Source: Torymus aiolomorphi (Eukaryota > Arthropoda > Insecta > Hymenoptera > Torymidae). From it: a stretch of DNA of 64,000 nt. The notes under the pieces are model-generated. The model made no database searches. It had not been told where the DNA came from and saw only the letters and a program-made list of their open reading frames with translations. The stretch's first letter is position 1. Each line of letters begins with the position of its first letter. The stretch covers positions 172,473,797-172,537,796 of the forward strand of contig CM070874.1 of the NCBI GenBank assembly GCA_036365515.1, given 5' to 3'. Shown here in pieces: positions 10,440-23,320 of the stretch. Made by a program: the position numbers and the translations under genes.

Positions 10440-12838
10440 TGTTACGTCCTGCCAAAAATAGTTTTCTTTAAAATAATAAAAATTATTTTATTTCATTACT
10501 ACATGAATCTCGTAAACAAATTTCAGAATATAAAAAAAAAAAAAAATATAAGATTCAGTTTTGTAAATAAAACTTGGAATCTTATTGTAACCTTTAGTAT
10601 TGTATGTTCCACTATCAAAGTATAAAATTTTGACACTTTACTCTTAGTAGTAAGGCAATTATGTTGTAAAATTTTATCTGGCATTTAAAACGTGAGACGC
10701 TCTTGTATCATTCATTTCAAACGCAATATTTAAGAAATGCTCACTATTTCCTCGTATCCAACAATCATCGGATTAGATCATTTTAGAATTTGTTCATCTT
10801 CAAAAATTTTCTTCGTTTGGGGTCATAAAAACCCAGGTCAAAAATTTTCTGCCGCATGAGAAAACCCAAACGCAAACATCTTGAAGTAAGGGTACAACGC
10901 TTCCTTTTTCGTCGTGGTTCATAAAGCTTCTTTTCGTTTCCTTTCTTTTACGATAGCCTCAGTAAACACTAGCCAAACTCAAACATCTGCAAGCGATAAT
11001 TATCCAAAATCCGAGGACGCATCGGTATACTCAGCCACTCAATAGCTTATAAACCGGGGAAACACTATAGCCACATACAGGAGCGTCTGCTCCCGTCTCT
11101 CTCTCTCGTTTTCTCTCCCTTGTTCGCTTTCAAAATTTTTTCTATCACTGGAAACTATAAACCGGGAAAACCCTGTAATTACGCACAACAGCGTCTGTTT
11201 CTGTCTCTCTCGCTTTCCAGCATTTTCTATTACCCACGCTTATACTGGATTTTTCTCTTAACACGTTTATAAACAGTGGATGCAATTCTAATTCTTTTAG
11301 GTAAAATAACAATAGGCAATAGGCCCAATCTTATCCTTTGTTTCGAAAATTAAATCAAGAAACCTTCAACAAAAATACAAACTTTCATGTATGTGCTTTT
11401 CTTTCAATTTTTAGCCTTTCACGATTCATAAATCAAGAACTCGAGGATAGTAACACTCCTATTATAAAACGTCCAGGTTGGTTTACATAATTAAACTATT
11501 ATGTAGTCAGCAGCTAGAGGCCAATTATAATTAAGTTAGTTTGTTTATAATTCAGGTATACATTAATATCGATAAGTTTTTGTTAGATTAGTTGAAATAT
11601 ATATATATATAAGCTACGAAAATGTACTTATAAACAAAAATTATTACTAACAATTGCGTTACCCATACCTACACTAACCCTAATTACTATATTCTTTATT
11701 TTTACTATGTAAAAACAACTAAATTTCACAACATACTAGTTAACTAAAGCTTTTTTAACCTTTTTATTAATTATTTTCATGTTTTTATATTAAAATCTGT
11801 TTCCATTCTGAATTCCTTTTAAATTTCAAACGAAAATTTAAGTTAAATAATTATTATTTATTAAACTATTTAATAATTTGTATTAGCTCCGCCTTTATCA
11901 ACACTTTCACCAATTAAAAATTAATATTTTAGAAAAAAATAAATTTCAGAATAATTTAGTTGTTTATTAATTAAGGTTCATTCAAAAAAATGTATTAGTT
12001 ATTAACATTTACTATTTTTAACCGCGTGCTAAATATTCGCAGCTCATTAACCAATTCTCTCTCAGAATTCCCGGAAAGGGCAGTGGTCAGAATTCCAAGA
12101 ACCAATTGGGAGCTGATCAGGTAGTTTTGAGTATACCCTTTTCTAAAGTTAGGGAGTAGCCTATTTTAGGGTATAAATACGCCTGGCAGGGTCTAGTTCA
12201 GGCAGTTGTTGTTGACGGTCCGACTCCATGTGAACCTCATCTCACCGACGCGTTTGTATTCCCATCTATAATCTCCAAGATTGATGGACATAATTTTTGT
12301 TTAGAATTTCAAGAGAGAATTGGTAGAATAAAATTAAATTTTTAAGAAGTTTTTGAAAAAAAAAAATATAAACTAAACTACATGTGTCAGTTTTGAGTTT
12401 ATTTTGTAACCACGTTCCTATTTCGTTCCATCTCTGAGGAGTAAGCAGACAACATCAAGATTCAACCGTAAGTAAAATAACCAATTATTAAGTCAAGTTT
12501 CTAATTAGAACATTTGCCGATATATTTCCCCATAATTGTATGATATTTAAATCGAAGCAAATTCGAATAAGTAAAAATTATATCAGTGAATATATCATAC
12601 TAAGTTCGGGCTACTGCCACCGTTTTAGTGGGTATATTTCACTGATCAAAAATTTGAAAAGTGAAATAATTTTGATAATTACGCGACGCGCCCTTTGCTG
12701 CCCGAAATCCACCCCATTAGTGTAGGTATCTAGCTCTATCCCGAGCTATTAGGATGAAATAGGCCTAGGGTCAAAAGAGAGCAACAGTTTCATAATGAAA
12801 CAACAGTTGGGGGTTTATTCCAAAACCCCGACGTAACA
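10440..12838. mobile_element. 2.4-kb solo LTR (TSD ATAT)
   Basis: The insert starts TGTTACGTC and ends GACGTAACA, a 9-bp perfect inverted terminus, and is flanked by ATAT (10436-10439 and 12839-12842). It has no coding content and no internal second LTR that I can see. Near its right end it has a core promoter (TATAAATAC at 12172-12180, then TTCAGGCAGTTGTTG about 25 bp on), typical of insect LTRs, and an internal ~115-bp imperfect duplication (about 11045-11230). The probable orientation is plus. A complete short nonautonomous element is the alternative. Confidence 0.7.
12172..12215 (+). promoter_or_regulatory. Core promoter in the solo LTR
   Basis: TATAAATAC (12172) lies about 26 bp upstream of TTCAGGCAGT, an initiator-like site. 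This spacing fits an RNA polymerase II promoter. Confidence 0.5.
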
Positions 12839-13293
12839 ATATTTTTGTTTCAAATATATTTCATTCTAAACACTTAAAAATGTTTGCAAATCAGAAAGTT
12901 TTTTCGAAAACTATAGAGGATTTAAATATGTTATCTGAACGAGGAATAACCATTAACATCGATGGTTGCGACATTAAAGTATATTTTGAATGTGTTCTCA
13001 TTTTAGGAGACAATTTAGGTCTGAATAGTATCTGTGGTTTTTCGGAAAACTTTACAGCTACACGATATTGCAGGATATGTTCTGGAACGTATAACATGTG
13101 TCAAGAAATGATTCGAGAAAATGAAAGTCTTATTCGAACTGTCGAATCATATGAACTTGACGTTCTAGCAGCTGATTTCGTACTTACAGGTATAAAAGAG
13201 AGGTGCATTTTTAACCAACTGAAAAACTTCCATTTTTTAGATACTGTTTTTTGTAAAGGCCTAGGCTTGTTAGGTTTTTCTAGTTCTCCATAA

Positions 13294-13569
13294 GGGAAAC
13301 TTTCGATTCTACAATTAATCGTATGCAAGGAAATTATATTGTTGCGAACCAAAGTATCCAGCACTTTTCCAACGGAATATTCAATAATTCCTTCACAAAA
13401 ATCATGTGTAATATTTATTTATCTTCTAACACACTATAAAATTGACAGAGTCAGCTAGAACATTGCATTCTTTATACATTAAAATTTACCATATTACAAA
13501 ATCTATAGCACATACATTACACTAGAGTTTTTTTTTGTAAATCTAATATTACTTTACCCTACTGAAAAA
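13294..13569. other. AT-rich intergenic DNA
   Basis: Nothing recognisable. Confidence 0.5.
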
Positions 13570-13696
13570 AATCGCGCGACTAATCGCGCGACCAATCACG
13601 TAGGTACACGCGCAAGTAATTGCGTCATGTTATCGATCAAATCATGACGCGATAAATCGCGTGATTACTTGCGCGATTAATCGCGCGATTAGTCGG
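13570..13696. repeat. CGCG-rich palindromic array in AT-rich DNA
   Basis: Several AATCGCGCGATTA-like units occur in both orientations around a centre near 13640 (GTCATGTTATCGATCAAATCATGAC), with ACGCGCAAGTAATTGCG mirrored by CGCGTGATTACTTGCGCG. The surrounding DNA is strongly AT-rich. It could be a short MITE or a structured motif. Confidence 0.65.
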
Positions 13697-14659
13697 AAAA
13701 TTTTTATAAAAAAAATATACACCAAAAATATGCATAAAAATTATTTTTAATGATAAGAACGAATTACCTTCAAAAATTATAGTTTATACTGAAAAAGTCT
13801 AGCTGATTTCAGCTGAACATCATACCAGAACGTCCCCTGATTATCACGTGATTAGCACCTAAAAATCATGTTGATATTATCTCTTAAAAAATATGGTTTT
13901 TACATTTTGCTATGAAAATTTGAGTTTTTCTCACATTTAAATTTATTAATTACAAATTTATATAAGTTAATTATTAATTAGAATAAATTATTTAGCAATG
14001 CAACAGTGTTTATAAAAATAATAGTTTAATGAAAAATTTGTAGAGAAAACATTATTTATACTGATATTGTATTTACATATAGGTACGGTACTAACAATTT
14101 TTTCGAAGACAAAAAACGGCAGAAAAGAGAAAGACGAGACGATGTTTAACGAGTCTCGGGCTCGTGCTACTCGACGCCGACCCGCGATATCAAAAACAAG
14201 CGAAGCAACATCGAGCGCGCCTTCGAGTACTCAATAGTAACTGCCTTGATAGGCATCGGCGATGACTGTGGAATAGGGTTTGCGTACCCCAGATTCCCAC
14301 CACGTACATATACACTACATTAGCACGTTGACATGGGCGACGACTGAGAATCTTATCCAAACTGTCCTTTACAGTTTCGTTATGTATTATGGTTTGCAAC
14401 TGATATGAACAAGCGCTACTTAATTATTATCACATACCTTTGAATTAGGAAAAAATCCATGTAATAAGTATTATATTATTTTAAATTTACTGCTAAATGA
14501 GTTCCCTCTTTCACTGTTAGTTATATAACCATAAGTTGTACTTTTATGTATAAAGTACTGCAAATCATAAATATTAAATTTAAAATAAATCAGAATGACT
14601 TGTTACAATCCAAGACGGAAACATGTAAATATTCTCTAATATATGTGAAGTTATTTTAT
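13697..14659. other. Intergenic DNA
   Basis: No supported gene. A GC-richer patch at about 14110-14350 has no recognisable coding content; it may be 5' leader of the LINE that follows. Confidence 0.4.
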
Positions 14660-14726
14660 AAATATATGTGAATTGGCAATAATTATAAATGCTTTATATT
14701 GTCTTGTACCCCATTCATCATCCAAG

Positions 14727-16310
14727 ATGGAGGATAGTGAGCTGCCACGGGAGGCAGTCCCTCCCGATATATACTATCGATGTCACATCATGCAAGTGGT
14801 TAATACGGTAGTCTGTATATGGTGTTGTAAAGTTTTTCATAAAAATGACTTTAATAGGAAAAAATGTAAGATACATAAACAGTGTGTTAGTTGTGTGTGA
14901 TGAACATGATCTGAGCATAACCTCAAATCAAGATCCCAGACGTGCCGTGTTAATAAAACTACAAGAAGATCTGCAAACCAAAACTAAAGCGATTGAGAAT
15001 CTTAGTAAAAACTATAGGAAAATAGAATCAGAGTACAGTAAACTTAAACTCAACTATGAAGGCCTCCTTCAAGAAAACAGAATGTAAGTTGATGAGCTGG
15101 ATGAGACTACATGCGAAGACAAGGATAGTGATAAAGTAAGTGCACTAATAACAGAAAACCAGCTGCTTAGCAAACTAAATACTGAATTGAAACATAAAAA
15201 TCTGCTTTTAAATGAAATTCTAACGAAAGAAAAGGAACGACCGAGTAAATACAAGGAAACATATGCTGATATAATGTCAAAAAAGATACACATACCACAA
15301 TCCAAAAAAGTGCCGAAAATTGTAGTGACAAGAAAAGACAAAGAAGAGAAATCTGTGATAAAGGAAAAAGCATTCCACTATCTACTAAAAGAAAAATCAA
15401 TCCAAACGAAAAAAATTGATATGAAAAGTAAAGATGTAATTTCAATAACATGCATGAACGAGGAAAGTGCCAAGACAGCAAAAAGAATATTAAACGCCAA
15501 GCTCAACCACCTCTACAAGGTGGTTCGACAAGGTCGAAGAAGAACAGCTTAGTAAGCCCGTCTTAAGCAACTGGCATTGAAAATGTATTCAAGTCTGATC
15601 TAAAAGCAATCGAAAATGACATAAACCAAAGAAATTTTTCAAATTTAGATAGAAAGGGTAAAATATTACACGTAGCTGGCAATGACAAAAGCAGTAAAGT
15701 AACGGTCATCATGGAAATAACGGCTGAAATGCACAAACATATTAAAGAAAATAAAGACAGATTATTCGTCGGTTATCAGAAGTGCAAAGTTTACGATATA
15801 ATAAATGTGAAACCGTGTTATAAGTGTGGTAGATTAGGTCATAATGGCCAAAGGTGTAAGAACAGCCCAACCTGTTTAAAATGTGCGGGAACGCATCTAA
15901 CAGAAAATTGCACATCAGAGAAACAGTGCTGCGTCAACTGTAGCTTCTCAAATAAGACATTTGGCAACGACTATAATACTGATCATGTTACCACTGACAG
16001 ACAAGAATGCAAAATTTTGAATGCTAAGGTAAACAAAGCTATGAACACTACTGAATATACAATAAAACCTGACTTACCGAGATACCTCGGTAAGGTAGAT
16101 AACTTCAAGAAACGGACGCAAAAGTTAACTAATTCACCAACTACATTACAAACTCAGGTGGGCGGAACCGAATTAATACTGGCAAAACCCAGGCTTGGAA
16201 GTTTGTCCTCACTTACATCGGTAACAACAAGATCTAGATTCTACTCACAACAAGACCTCATCCTCAGTTCGCCTACCAATAATACGCAAGATGGATTAAC
16301 ACACTTTTAA
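14727..16310 (+). pseudogene. Element J ORF1 (Gag-like, zinc knuckles)
   Basis: A nucleic-acid chaperone type ORF1. The ATG at 14727 starts MEDSELPREAVPP. A Cys-rich stretch (about 14815-14895) is followed by a frameshift near 14895, a helical coiled-coil region (IKLQEDLQTKTKAIENL), an in-frame TAA at 15085-15087, a Lys-rich region, a second frameshift near 15530, then CCHC knuckles CYKCGRLGHNGQRC and CLKCAGTHLTENC with further Cys residues. It ends at 16310. The order coiled coil - basic region - zinc knuckles is usual for this group. At least three lesions make it inactive. Confidence 0.8.
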
Positions 16311-16376
16311 TTTAAGTGATACAAACTTTGACAGTGAGATTGAAAATTTTATACAATCGGAAAAAGAATGTAGTGA

Positions 16377-19130
16377 TGTAAGAATTTTGTATTCCTAAAA
16401 AAGTATAAATTTTATACCCTATATGTTAATATAAGAAGTTTAAGCAAAAATCTAGAAAAGCTTGAATTGCTAATAAGTAGAACTAATACTAAACCGAATA
16501 TAATAATATGCACGGAAACGTGGACGCTCGAAAATACTGGTCTTTTCAATATTCCAGGTTACAAACTGCATTATAACGAAGGTAATATAAATAGAGCAGA
16601 TGGCGTTTCCTTGTATATTAGAAAATATATCATAGAAAATACCGAAACTATAGTTATTGATAATCTAAATATTATTTGTACGGATATCCTTATAAACAAT
16701 AATGAAACCTTTCGAATTTCAGCATCTTATAAATCTCATAGCTTTAGGAAACTAGAATACATTCAATCAATTAAAAAATATATTGATAACAACAAAAATA
16801 CTAAAAATCATATGATCGTTGGCGATTTTAACATAGACATTATGAAAGACGATAATGCTACCGCGGAATTTTTAAATAATTTCACTGAAAAAGAATATAT
16901 CCCATGCTTTTTAGGTATAACTAGACCGGCAGAAGGCGGCTACGGTGGTACGTGTATTGACAATTTTTTCTTCAAATCAAATTCTATTGCTCCAAAAGCA
17001 TATAAACTCTGCACCAACGAAATTAGTGATCACTGCTCTTTAATTTTTGCCTTAGATCTTATACTAAAACAAGAGAATAATAAACAAACTAGGATTGTGA
17101 ACTACAATAAATTAAAAAATAAAGCTACTTTGACAGACTGGAATCCTATTTTGTTAATACAGGATCCAAATGAAGCAGTCAATTTACTAATAAGTAAGAT
17201 CCAAAATCGTATAAATTATGCCTCTTCCAATAAAACAACAAAAAAAGAGAGATAGGGGCAGTGTCCCAAGGAAATATTGGATCTCACCAGCATTAATTAC
17301 ATTGTGTAAAAAAAGAAATGCTTTATAAGTTACATAAAATGAATCCAAATTGTACAGTCCTAAAACAAGAATACAAAAAATATACAAAAGTATTGGATAG
17401 AGTGATAAAAGAAGCTAAATTTAAGTACGAAAGAGATAAGATAGAAAAAAGTAGAAATGACCCAAAACAACTATGGGAAATCATTAATAACAAGCTAGGA
17501 AGAACAAAGAAAGACAATAAGACAATTCAGCATATTTGTATAAATAAACAAAAAATCTCTGACAAAGAAACCATGCAAACCACATGAACTCATATTTTTG
17601 TGAAGTTGGTGCTACCTTAAGTAAAAACATCATACAACCTGTGAATGGTGGTACAAAAGTTATTGCAAGAAATCCAAAAATGATCTTTATTTGCCCTACC
17701 AATACTGTCGAAATAGGTAAAATTATACAAAACCTTAAAAAAAAACCGAGGGTGTTGGTGGTATCAATTCCAAAACATTAAATATAATTGCGCCATGTAT
17801 CTTAGAATCATTACAGCACATTTTTAATACCTCGATTGAACACGCGACATGGCCAGATGCACTAAAAAGTGCTGAAGTTGTACCAATACACACAGCGGGA
17901 GATAAATCTAATATATCTAATTATAGGCCTATCTCGCTAATCTCAAACATAGCAAAAATGTTTGAAAAGATAATTTATAATAGATTATACAGTTTTCTTA
18001 AAGGCAGTAACATTTTATCGGAATCACAATTTGGTTTCGTTAAAGGTAAAGGTACTACCGATGCACTTAATATAATCACAGATATTGTATATAAATACTT
18101 AGATAAGAGGAAACCGTTAATAATCACCTTTTTGAATCTTGCAAAGGCTTTTGACACTGTCAACCATAAAATCCTAATAGAAAAACTTAATCGTCATGGA
18201 ATAAGAGGTAAAACTCTAGACTTAATGTATAGCTATCTTTCTAATAGAAGTCAAATAGTCAAAATAGACAATAAAAGAAGTACTGAACAAATAATAGAAA
18301 CAGGAGTTCCGCAAGGAACAATACTTGGCCCACTGATATTTATACTATACATTAATGACCTATTGGTAGATATGCCGAGTAATACAGTTCTTTCCTATGC
18401 GGATGACACTGCTGTCATATCGGGTGACAACACGTGATCACGTGCACAGGATAAAATGAACAGTTTTTTAGACAAAATAGCGAATTGGCTAGCGGTCAAC
18501 AGACTGTCTTTAAATACGAGCAAAACTGTCTTTATGACGTTAGGAAATTATTGTGACAGTGTGCCAAATAGAATTAAAATTGAAATACATAAGCAGGAAA
18601 TTAAAAGAGTCTCAACGTACAAGTATCTTGGAATAGTTTTTGATTATAACATGAAATGGGACCAACATATTAAATATATCATAAATAGAACTAAATATCT
18701 AATTTTTATCTTTGCCAAAGCAAAAAATTATATGGATATAAAATCATTAATAATTATGTATTATGCATTCTTTCATAGTTATATAAATTATGGTATTATT
18801 GCATGGGGAGGGGTCTACAAAAATAACATGAACCTATTGCAAAATATACAATCAAGAATACTAAAAATTATACAGAAGAAATCCTACGTGAGTAATATAC
18901 CGTTAAATATAAGACAGCTATTTACTTTAGAGTCTTTAGTTTATCATTACTCAGACCTCAAAGAAATCTATGAAAAAAGCACATCTGTAACCCGATCTAA
19001 AAGTATTCAATTGCCAAAAGTACAAAAGGCTGTTAGTGATAAAAACAGTTTTAGGATTAAAACCTTTAATTACTTACCTAATGATCTAAAAAAGCTCTAT
19101 TGCAAAAGTGTTAAAGGAAACATGTACTAA
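16377..19130 (+). pseudogene. Element J ORF2: endonuclease - reverse transcriptase
   Basis: The endonuclease spans about 16420-17100 (NIRSL, CTETW, VGDFNIDI, ISDHCSL). After a TAG at 17253-17255 the frame moves through three segments to the RT (SNYRPISLIS, ESQFGFVKGKGTTDAL, TGVPQGTILGP, SYADDTAV), then, past a TGA at 18435-18437 in the same frame, the thumb and C-terminus (WLAVNRLSLNTSKT, YLGIVFDYNMKWD). RT motif A reads FLNLAKAFD where the family has D at the third position, so one catalytic Asp is replaced by Asn. Together with at least four frame breaks, the element is dead. The minus-strand ORFs are shadows. Confidence 0.88.
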
Positions 19131-19390
19131 AAAATAAACTAAAGAAATATATATAATAAACAAATGTATACATATTGTTTTTCTTGCGTTAAGTTTTGAC
19201 AATTCTATTGACAATATTAAATGTTTAAGATTTAAATATTTAATACCTAGTATATGAGCTGCAGTGTATAAGTATAGTCTTAAGTATTCATGTGCCAGCC
19301 CTTGTACAGGTAGTTTATATCTACCTCTGAGGACTTTACTCTATGTAATTTTGTTCTGGTTAATAAAATAAAATAAAAAAAAAATAAATC
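19131..19390 (+). other. 3' UTR and AAAAT tail of element J
   Basis: AT-rich 3' region ending in a short run of TAAAATAAAATAAA and A-rich sequence (19365-19388), as in LINEs that end in a short tandem repeat. The target duplication was not identified. Confidence 0.6.
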
Positions 19391-19841
19391 AACTAAGATT
19401 CAGTCCTTTTTTGTTGATATAATGTACCTTCGAATAATAAACCAAAATGCAATTAATCGTTTAATAAGAGAATAAGCATCATTAAATGTAGCTTAGTCTT
19501 ATATACTTATGACACGGGTGGTAATATGAAAGAGCATTGGCATTTCGTATAGCTTTACAACTGATACTGATGCTACTGCATCTTTATTATACTGACAGTT
19601 CTAGTAAAAATTGATTAGTACACGCTTACAAATAATGAGTTAGGAAAATGAACTCTATTAGATACGCTAGTTTATTCCAGCCTAACACCAGGCAACATAG
19701 TTCGCCTAATGTCCAATTTTACAATTTCCTTAATCGTACTTCGATGAACCATTCAAAACACACCATACAAATTATGAAAAATTTTATAAACTCTTATTAA
19801 ATTTTCTTATTATAACTATCAATTTTTACTATAACTGTCAG
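19391..19841. other. AT-rich intergenic DNA
   Basis: Nothing recognisable between the LINE tail and the copia LTR. Confidence 0.5.
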
Positions 19842-20229
19842 TGTTGGGATGTTGGTTGAGGATGAGGCGAAATAACGAGTCACACACTTTATAGTTTAAT
19901 ATAGCTGTTCGGTTTATTCAAGAAAAGGCTTTCTCTCTCTCTCTCTCTCGCACACACGTCCGTTCGGGTCCGGCGCTCTGGGAGAAGTGATGCTCGCGGA
20001 GACAGCCGCACGCAGGCGGAGGGGAGGGCGCTCCCTCTACTCACATACATAGACACTCGCGCACACACACACACGGGGGAAGCGCGCATACTTCTAGCAC
20101 TCCCTCCCGCGCTTTATGCGTTCGCTTTACAAATAATCTTATTTATATATAATCTAAACTACAAAAATAAATATTTAGATTTTCTATCTCGTGAGATCTA
20201 TGGTGATTCATGGTTTATTGCCTGGAACA
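19842..20229 (-). repeat. Candidate 3' LTR of the copia element
   Basis: 388 bp with TGTT...AACA ends (TGTTGGGATG at 19842, CCTGGAACA at 20229). Read on the minus strand it has a TATA-rich stretch (about 20138-20150) and GAATAAACC (about 19910), a polyadenylation signal near the end. The middle is GC-rich with (CT)n and (CA)n. No clear polypurine tract precedes it, so the start is tentative. Confidence 0.5.
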
Positions 20230-20234
20230 TATAA

Positions 20235-21486
20235 TTAAAAATTCATAATTAGTTTAATCAGATTTACATGTAAATCAAACGATAAAGGTTTAGTTAAAAC
20301 ATCCGCAATCTGTCGCTTTGAAGCTAACCAATTTACTTTCACTAAATTTTGTTCTACAAATTCTCGTACATAGTGCTCTTTAATATCTGTCATGTACCTG
20401 AGCTTACTACCACCGTTCGTTTTAGCACTTGCTTCTGCCGCTTTATTATCGCACCATAGTACAATGGGAGTAAAATCCCAATTTAGGACTCTTAAGACAA
20501 TTGTGTATAGACATTATCTTCTGACAACAGTCACTCATTGCTACGTACTCTACTTGACAAGAAGATAGAGCAACATAATTTTGTTTCTTCTTTCGCCATG
20601 TAATTGTATCTTTAAACAGCTTTATTACGTACCCACTTGTAGTTTTGGCTCCTTTACAGTCGCCAAAACTTGCGTCAGAATATCCTTGCATATCATTACT
20701 ATCTCCATAGTAATTAAGACTGTAGGACCTTGTCCCTTTCAAATATCGAAGCACTCGCTCGACCATCTTCCAATCTTCCTCCTTGGGATCGATTTGATGT
20801 CTACTCAAAACGTTCACTCCATACGCTATTTCGGGTCTGCTGGCATTCGCTAAGTACAGTAAGGATCCTACGACCTCTCTGTACAATCTGTTATTTTGAT
20901 TCTCTGTTCTCTCAAAGATGCTGTTTTCGTTCTCTATCTCGCGTCCTATTCTTTCTCTATTGGACACTTGATTGGTTACCATTGGAGTTCTTTGAGGGTG
21001 ACTATTTTCGTAACCAAATCGTTTCAGTATTTTGTCAATATATCTTTGTTGGCTCAATTTAAGTACTTTCGCTTTTTTGTCTCTTTCGATCTCCAATCCA
21101 AGATAAACTTTCGGCTCTCCAATGTCACTCATTTCAAACTCTTGGTTCAACTTTCACTTGACTTCTTGGATTTTCTCATTTCCAGTGATTAGGATGTAAT
21201 CGACATACAAAATCAGTATTAATACTTTATGCTTTCCACTTCAACTGTGTAAGCAGGGCTCATCTGGATCGGGTGTCAAACCCAATTTTGCAGCCTTTTT
21301 TTTAAATTTTTCATTCCAGTATTTTGGGCTTATTTTCAGACCGTACAATGCTTTCTCCAACTTGCACACCCTTCGCTGTCTTATTTCATTTGAGCACACC
21401 ATTCCTTCCGGAATTTCCATAAATACTTCACTCTGAAGTTGTCCATTCAAAAAGGCAGTTTTGACATTCATTTGCAAATGTTTACC
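20235..21486 (-). pseudogene. pol: copia pol: RT (C-terminal half) and RNase H
   Basis: The frame enters at KHLQMNVKTAFLNG (RT motif A; copia elements normally have MDVKTAFLNG, so the catalytic Asp reads Asn here). ALYGLKISPKYW follows. Between 21241 and 21150 a break removes most of the YVDD region. The frame then continues with VYLGLEIERD, YREVVGSLLYLANASRPEIA, QGYSDASFGDCKGAKTTSGY and YVALSSCQVEYVAMSD (RNase H). A frameshift near 20500 precedes the end (TDIKEHYVREF, RQIADVLTK). It is a nonfunctional fragment. Confidence 0.85.
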
Positions 21487-22690
21487 ATTTAATATATGGG
21501 ACTTGCCTCGCGAAGTTTATGAATAATAAAACAGATTTCTGCAAAGTTATTTACCATATTTTTCTCAACAATGAGCACTCGAAGGCGGTCCACTAATCTG
21601 TTAGGGTCATCCCAGATATTAAGTTGACATGCAGTTGCAATATTACCTTGCAATGACGAAACAACTTCTTCCTCCGCCTCCTCATCACTAGGCTACAGTC
21701 TTTTTTACCACTTACACCTCCAATTAATCAAGTCCTTATTTTCTATTTTATATTTGTCATGTTTTTCTTTCCAAAGTTTTCTCGATGAATTTTTAATGGT
21801 TGAGAAATCAGCTGCATCTTTATTAGAATGATAAGCTTTGTAACAATTACCTACGCAATTGATAGTTTGCCCTAGAAAATGGGAGACAATTTGTGAATTT
21901 TTTTGATAGACAGTTGTGTCTATCTAAGATCAACAGTCTTATATTTCTCTCCCATTACATTACTAGCATTTTTAACTTCAGAAAGGGTATCTTTCAATCC
22001 TGGAAATACTCCTGACCATTGTTCAAACATTGGTGAAATAAAATTATAAAATTTGTTACTCTTTAGTTTCCGAATCAACTCATTTGCGCAGTAAGGCTTT
22101 TTATAAGCACTAGAATTTACTATGATCATTCTATAATTTTCCAAATCAGCTGAATTAATGCGATTTCCATCAGGATTTTTTCTAAACTTCAACTGTAATA
22201 AGGTCTCAGTCAGTTGAAAAGTTGCACCACATTCTTTCACGATGTTACCCTCAAACTCTATTGGCGAATTACCTCTTTGAATTACGTTTGAGCATGGATA
22301 AATATTTCTTATCAAGTGAAACCGTTTTCTGATTAGCGTAAGCAGCAGTGGTATATGGAACACTGTCAGAACTATCTATATTCGCCGTTGTCTTTAAATA
22401 AGAGACATCATTTCTCACATTATCAAGAGAATTGTCGATGCTGCTCTTCAAAGACATAGATTTTTGCGTGATAGAATCTTTGAACATACGAAAACTAGCC
22501 ACTTTTCGCTCAGGATCTGTCATGTTTATGCTTTTAAAGTTCAGCCCGAACTAAACATATATTAAAGCTGCAGCTGTGATTTATAGTCAAAACCATTCGC
22601 AGCATACATACACAAAATCTGATCTGTTTATGTATCAACACTTCAGCTGAACTTTAATATGAACCAAACGAACTCTGACTAATTATATAT
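21484..22690 (-). mobile_element. repX copy 1: unidentified coding repeat
   Basis: This segment is an inverted copy of about 61010-62210. Both start next to TA-rich DNA with TGGA.AA.AAATGAAT and share a promoter-like stretch (GACTATAAAT, TTTAATATATG), a start region and a coding body. It ends where copia begins. I do not recognise the family. The arrangement (promoter, helical protein, A-rich 3' part) would suit a Polinton/virus-like or nonautonomous element, but no polymerase, integrase or capsid motif is visible. Confidence 0.65.
21560..22523 (-). pseudogene. repX protein, copy 1
   Basis: The ATG at 22523 gives MTDPERKVASFRMFKDS, then IDNSLDNVRNDVSYLK and SLDKKYLSMLKRNSKR. The frame ends at a TAA near 22269, but protein similarity continues in another frame (GNSPIEFEGNIVKECGA, DLENYRMIIVNSS, KSNKFYNFISPMFEQW, GLKDTLSEVKNASNVMG), then decays. 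The same stop lies at the same place in the copy at 61213. The protein is helix-rich with no motif I can name. Confidence 0.6.
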
Positions 22691-22700
22691 TCATTTGTTG

Positions 22701-22703
<3 letters not shown>

Positions 22704-22779
<76 letters not shown>
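22704..22779. repeat. (AT)n microsatellite
   Basis: About 76 bp of uninterrupted AT between repX copy 1 and iteron block 1. Confidence 0.99.

Positions 22780-23320
<541 letters not shown>

Larger units (their letters stand above)
10051..13293 (+). pseudogene. Transposase-like gene relic, split by a solo LTR
   Basis: Two parts, 10054-10439 and 12839-13293, rejoin in one reading frame once the inserted LTR and one ATAT are removed. The left part has YLYFDEFEVGNALGSHAG and ends VYVSVACLPPHL; the right part has ILGDNLGLNS, a CRIC motif and IKERCIFNQLKNFHF. From memory this matches a family of uncharacterised insect and cnidarian proteins with conserved D, D and CxxC positions, suggesting an RNase-H-fold transposase, possibly KDZ- or CMC-like; that class is unproven. 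A TAA at about 10255-10257 interrupts the left part, and the family's downstream region after FHF is missing. It is a dead relic older than the LTR insertion. Confidence 0.5.
14660..19390 (+). mobile_element. CR1/Jockey-group LINE (element J), decayed
   Basis: A two-ORF non-LTR retrotransposon: ORF1 with CCHC knuckles, ORF2 with an apurinic-type endonuclease and RT but no RNase H, and a 3' end of repeated AAAAT units (about 19365-19388). The 5' boundary is uncertain; 14660 is a guess near the first coding sequence. The clade is inferred from the domain set and from motifs such as TGVPQGTILGP and ANWLAVNRLSLNTSKT. Confidence 0.85.
19842..21486 (-). mobile_element. Ty1/copia retrotransposon, 5'-truncated
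   Basis: On the minus strand: the second half of RT, RNase H and a candidate 3' LTR. The 5' LTR, gag, protease, integrase and the start of RT are missing. At about 21484 the sequence switches abruptly to repX on the same strand, so the truncation point is a junction between two elements. Confidence 0.85.

Noticed and set aside
8177..13293. An intact host gene
   Set aside because: In-frame stops, a lost donor and an LTR insertion break it, so it is listed as relics.
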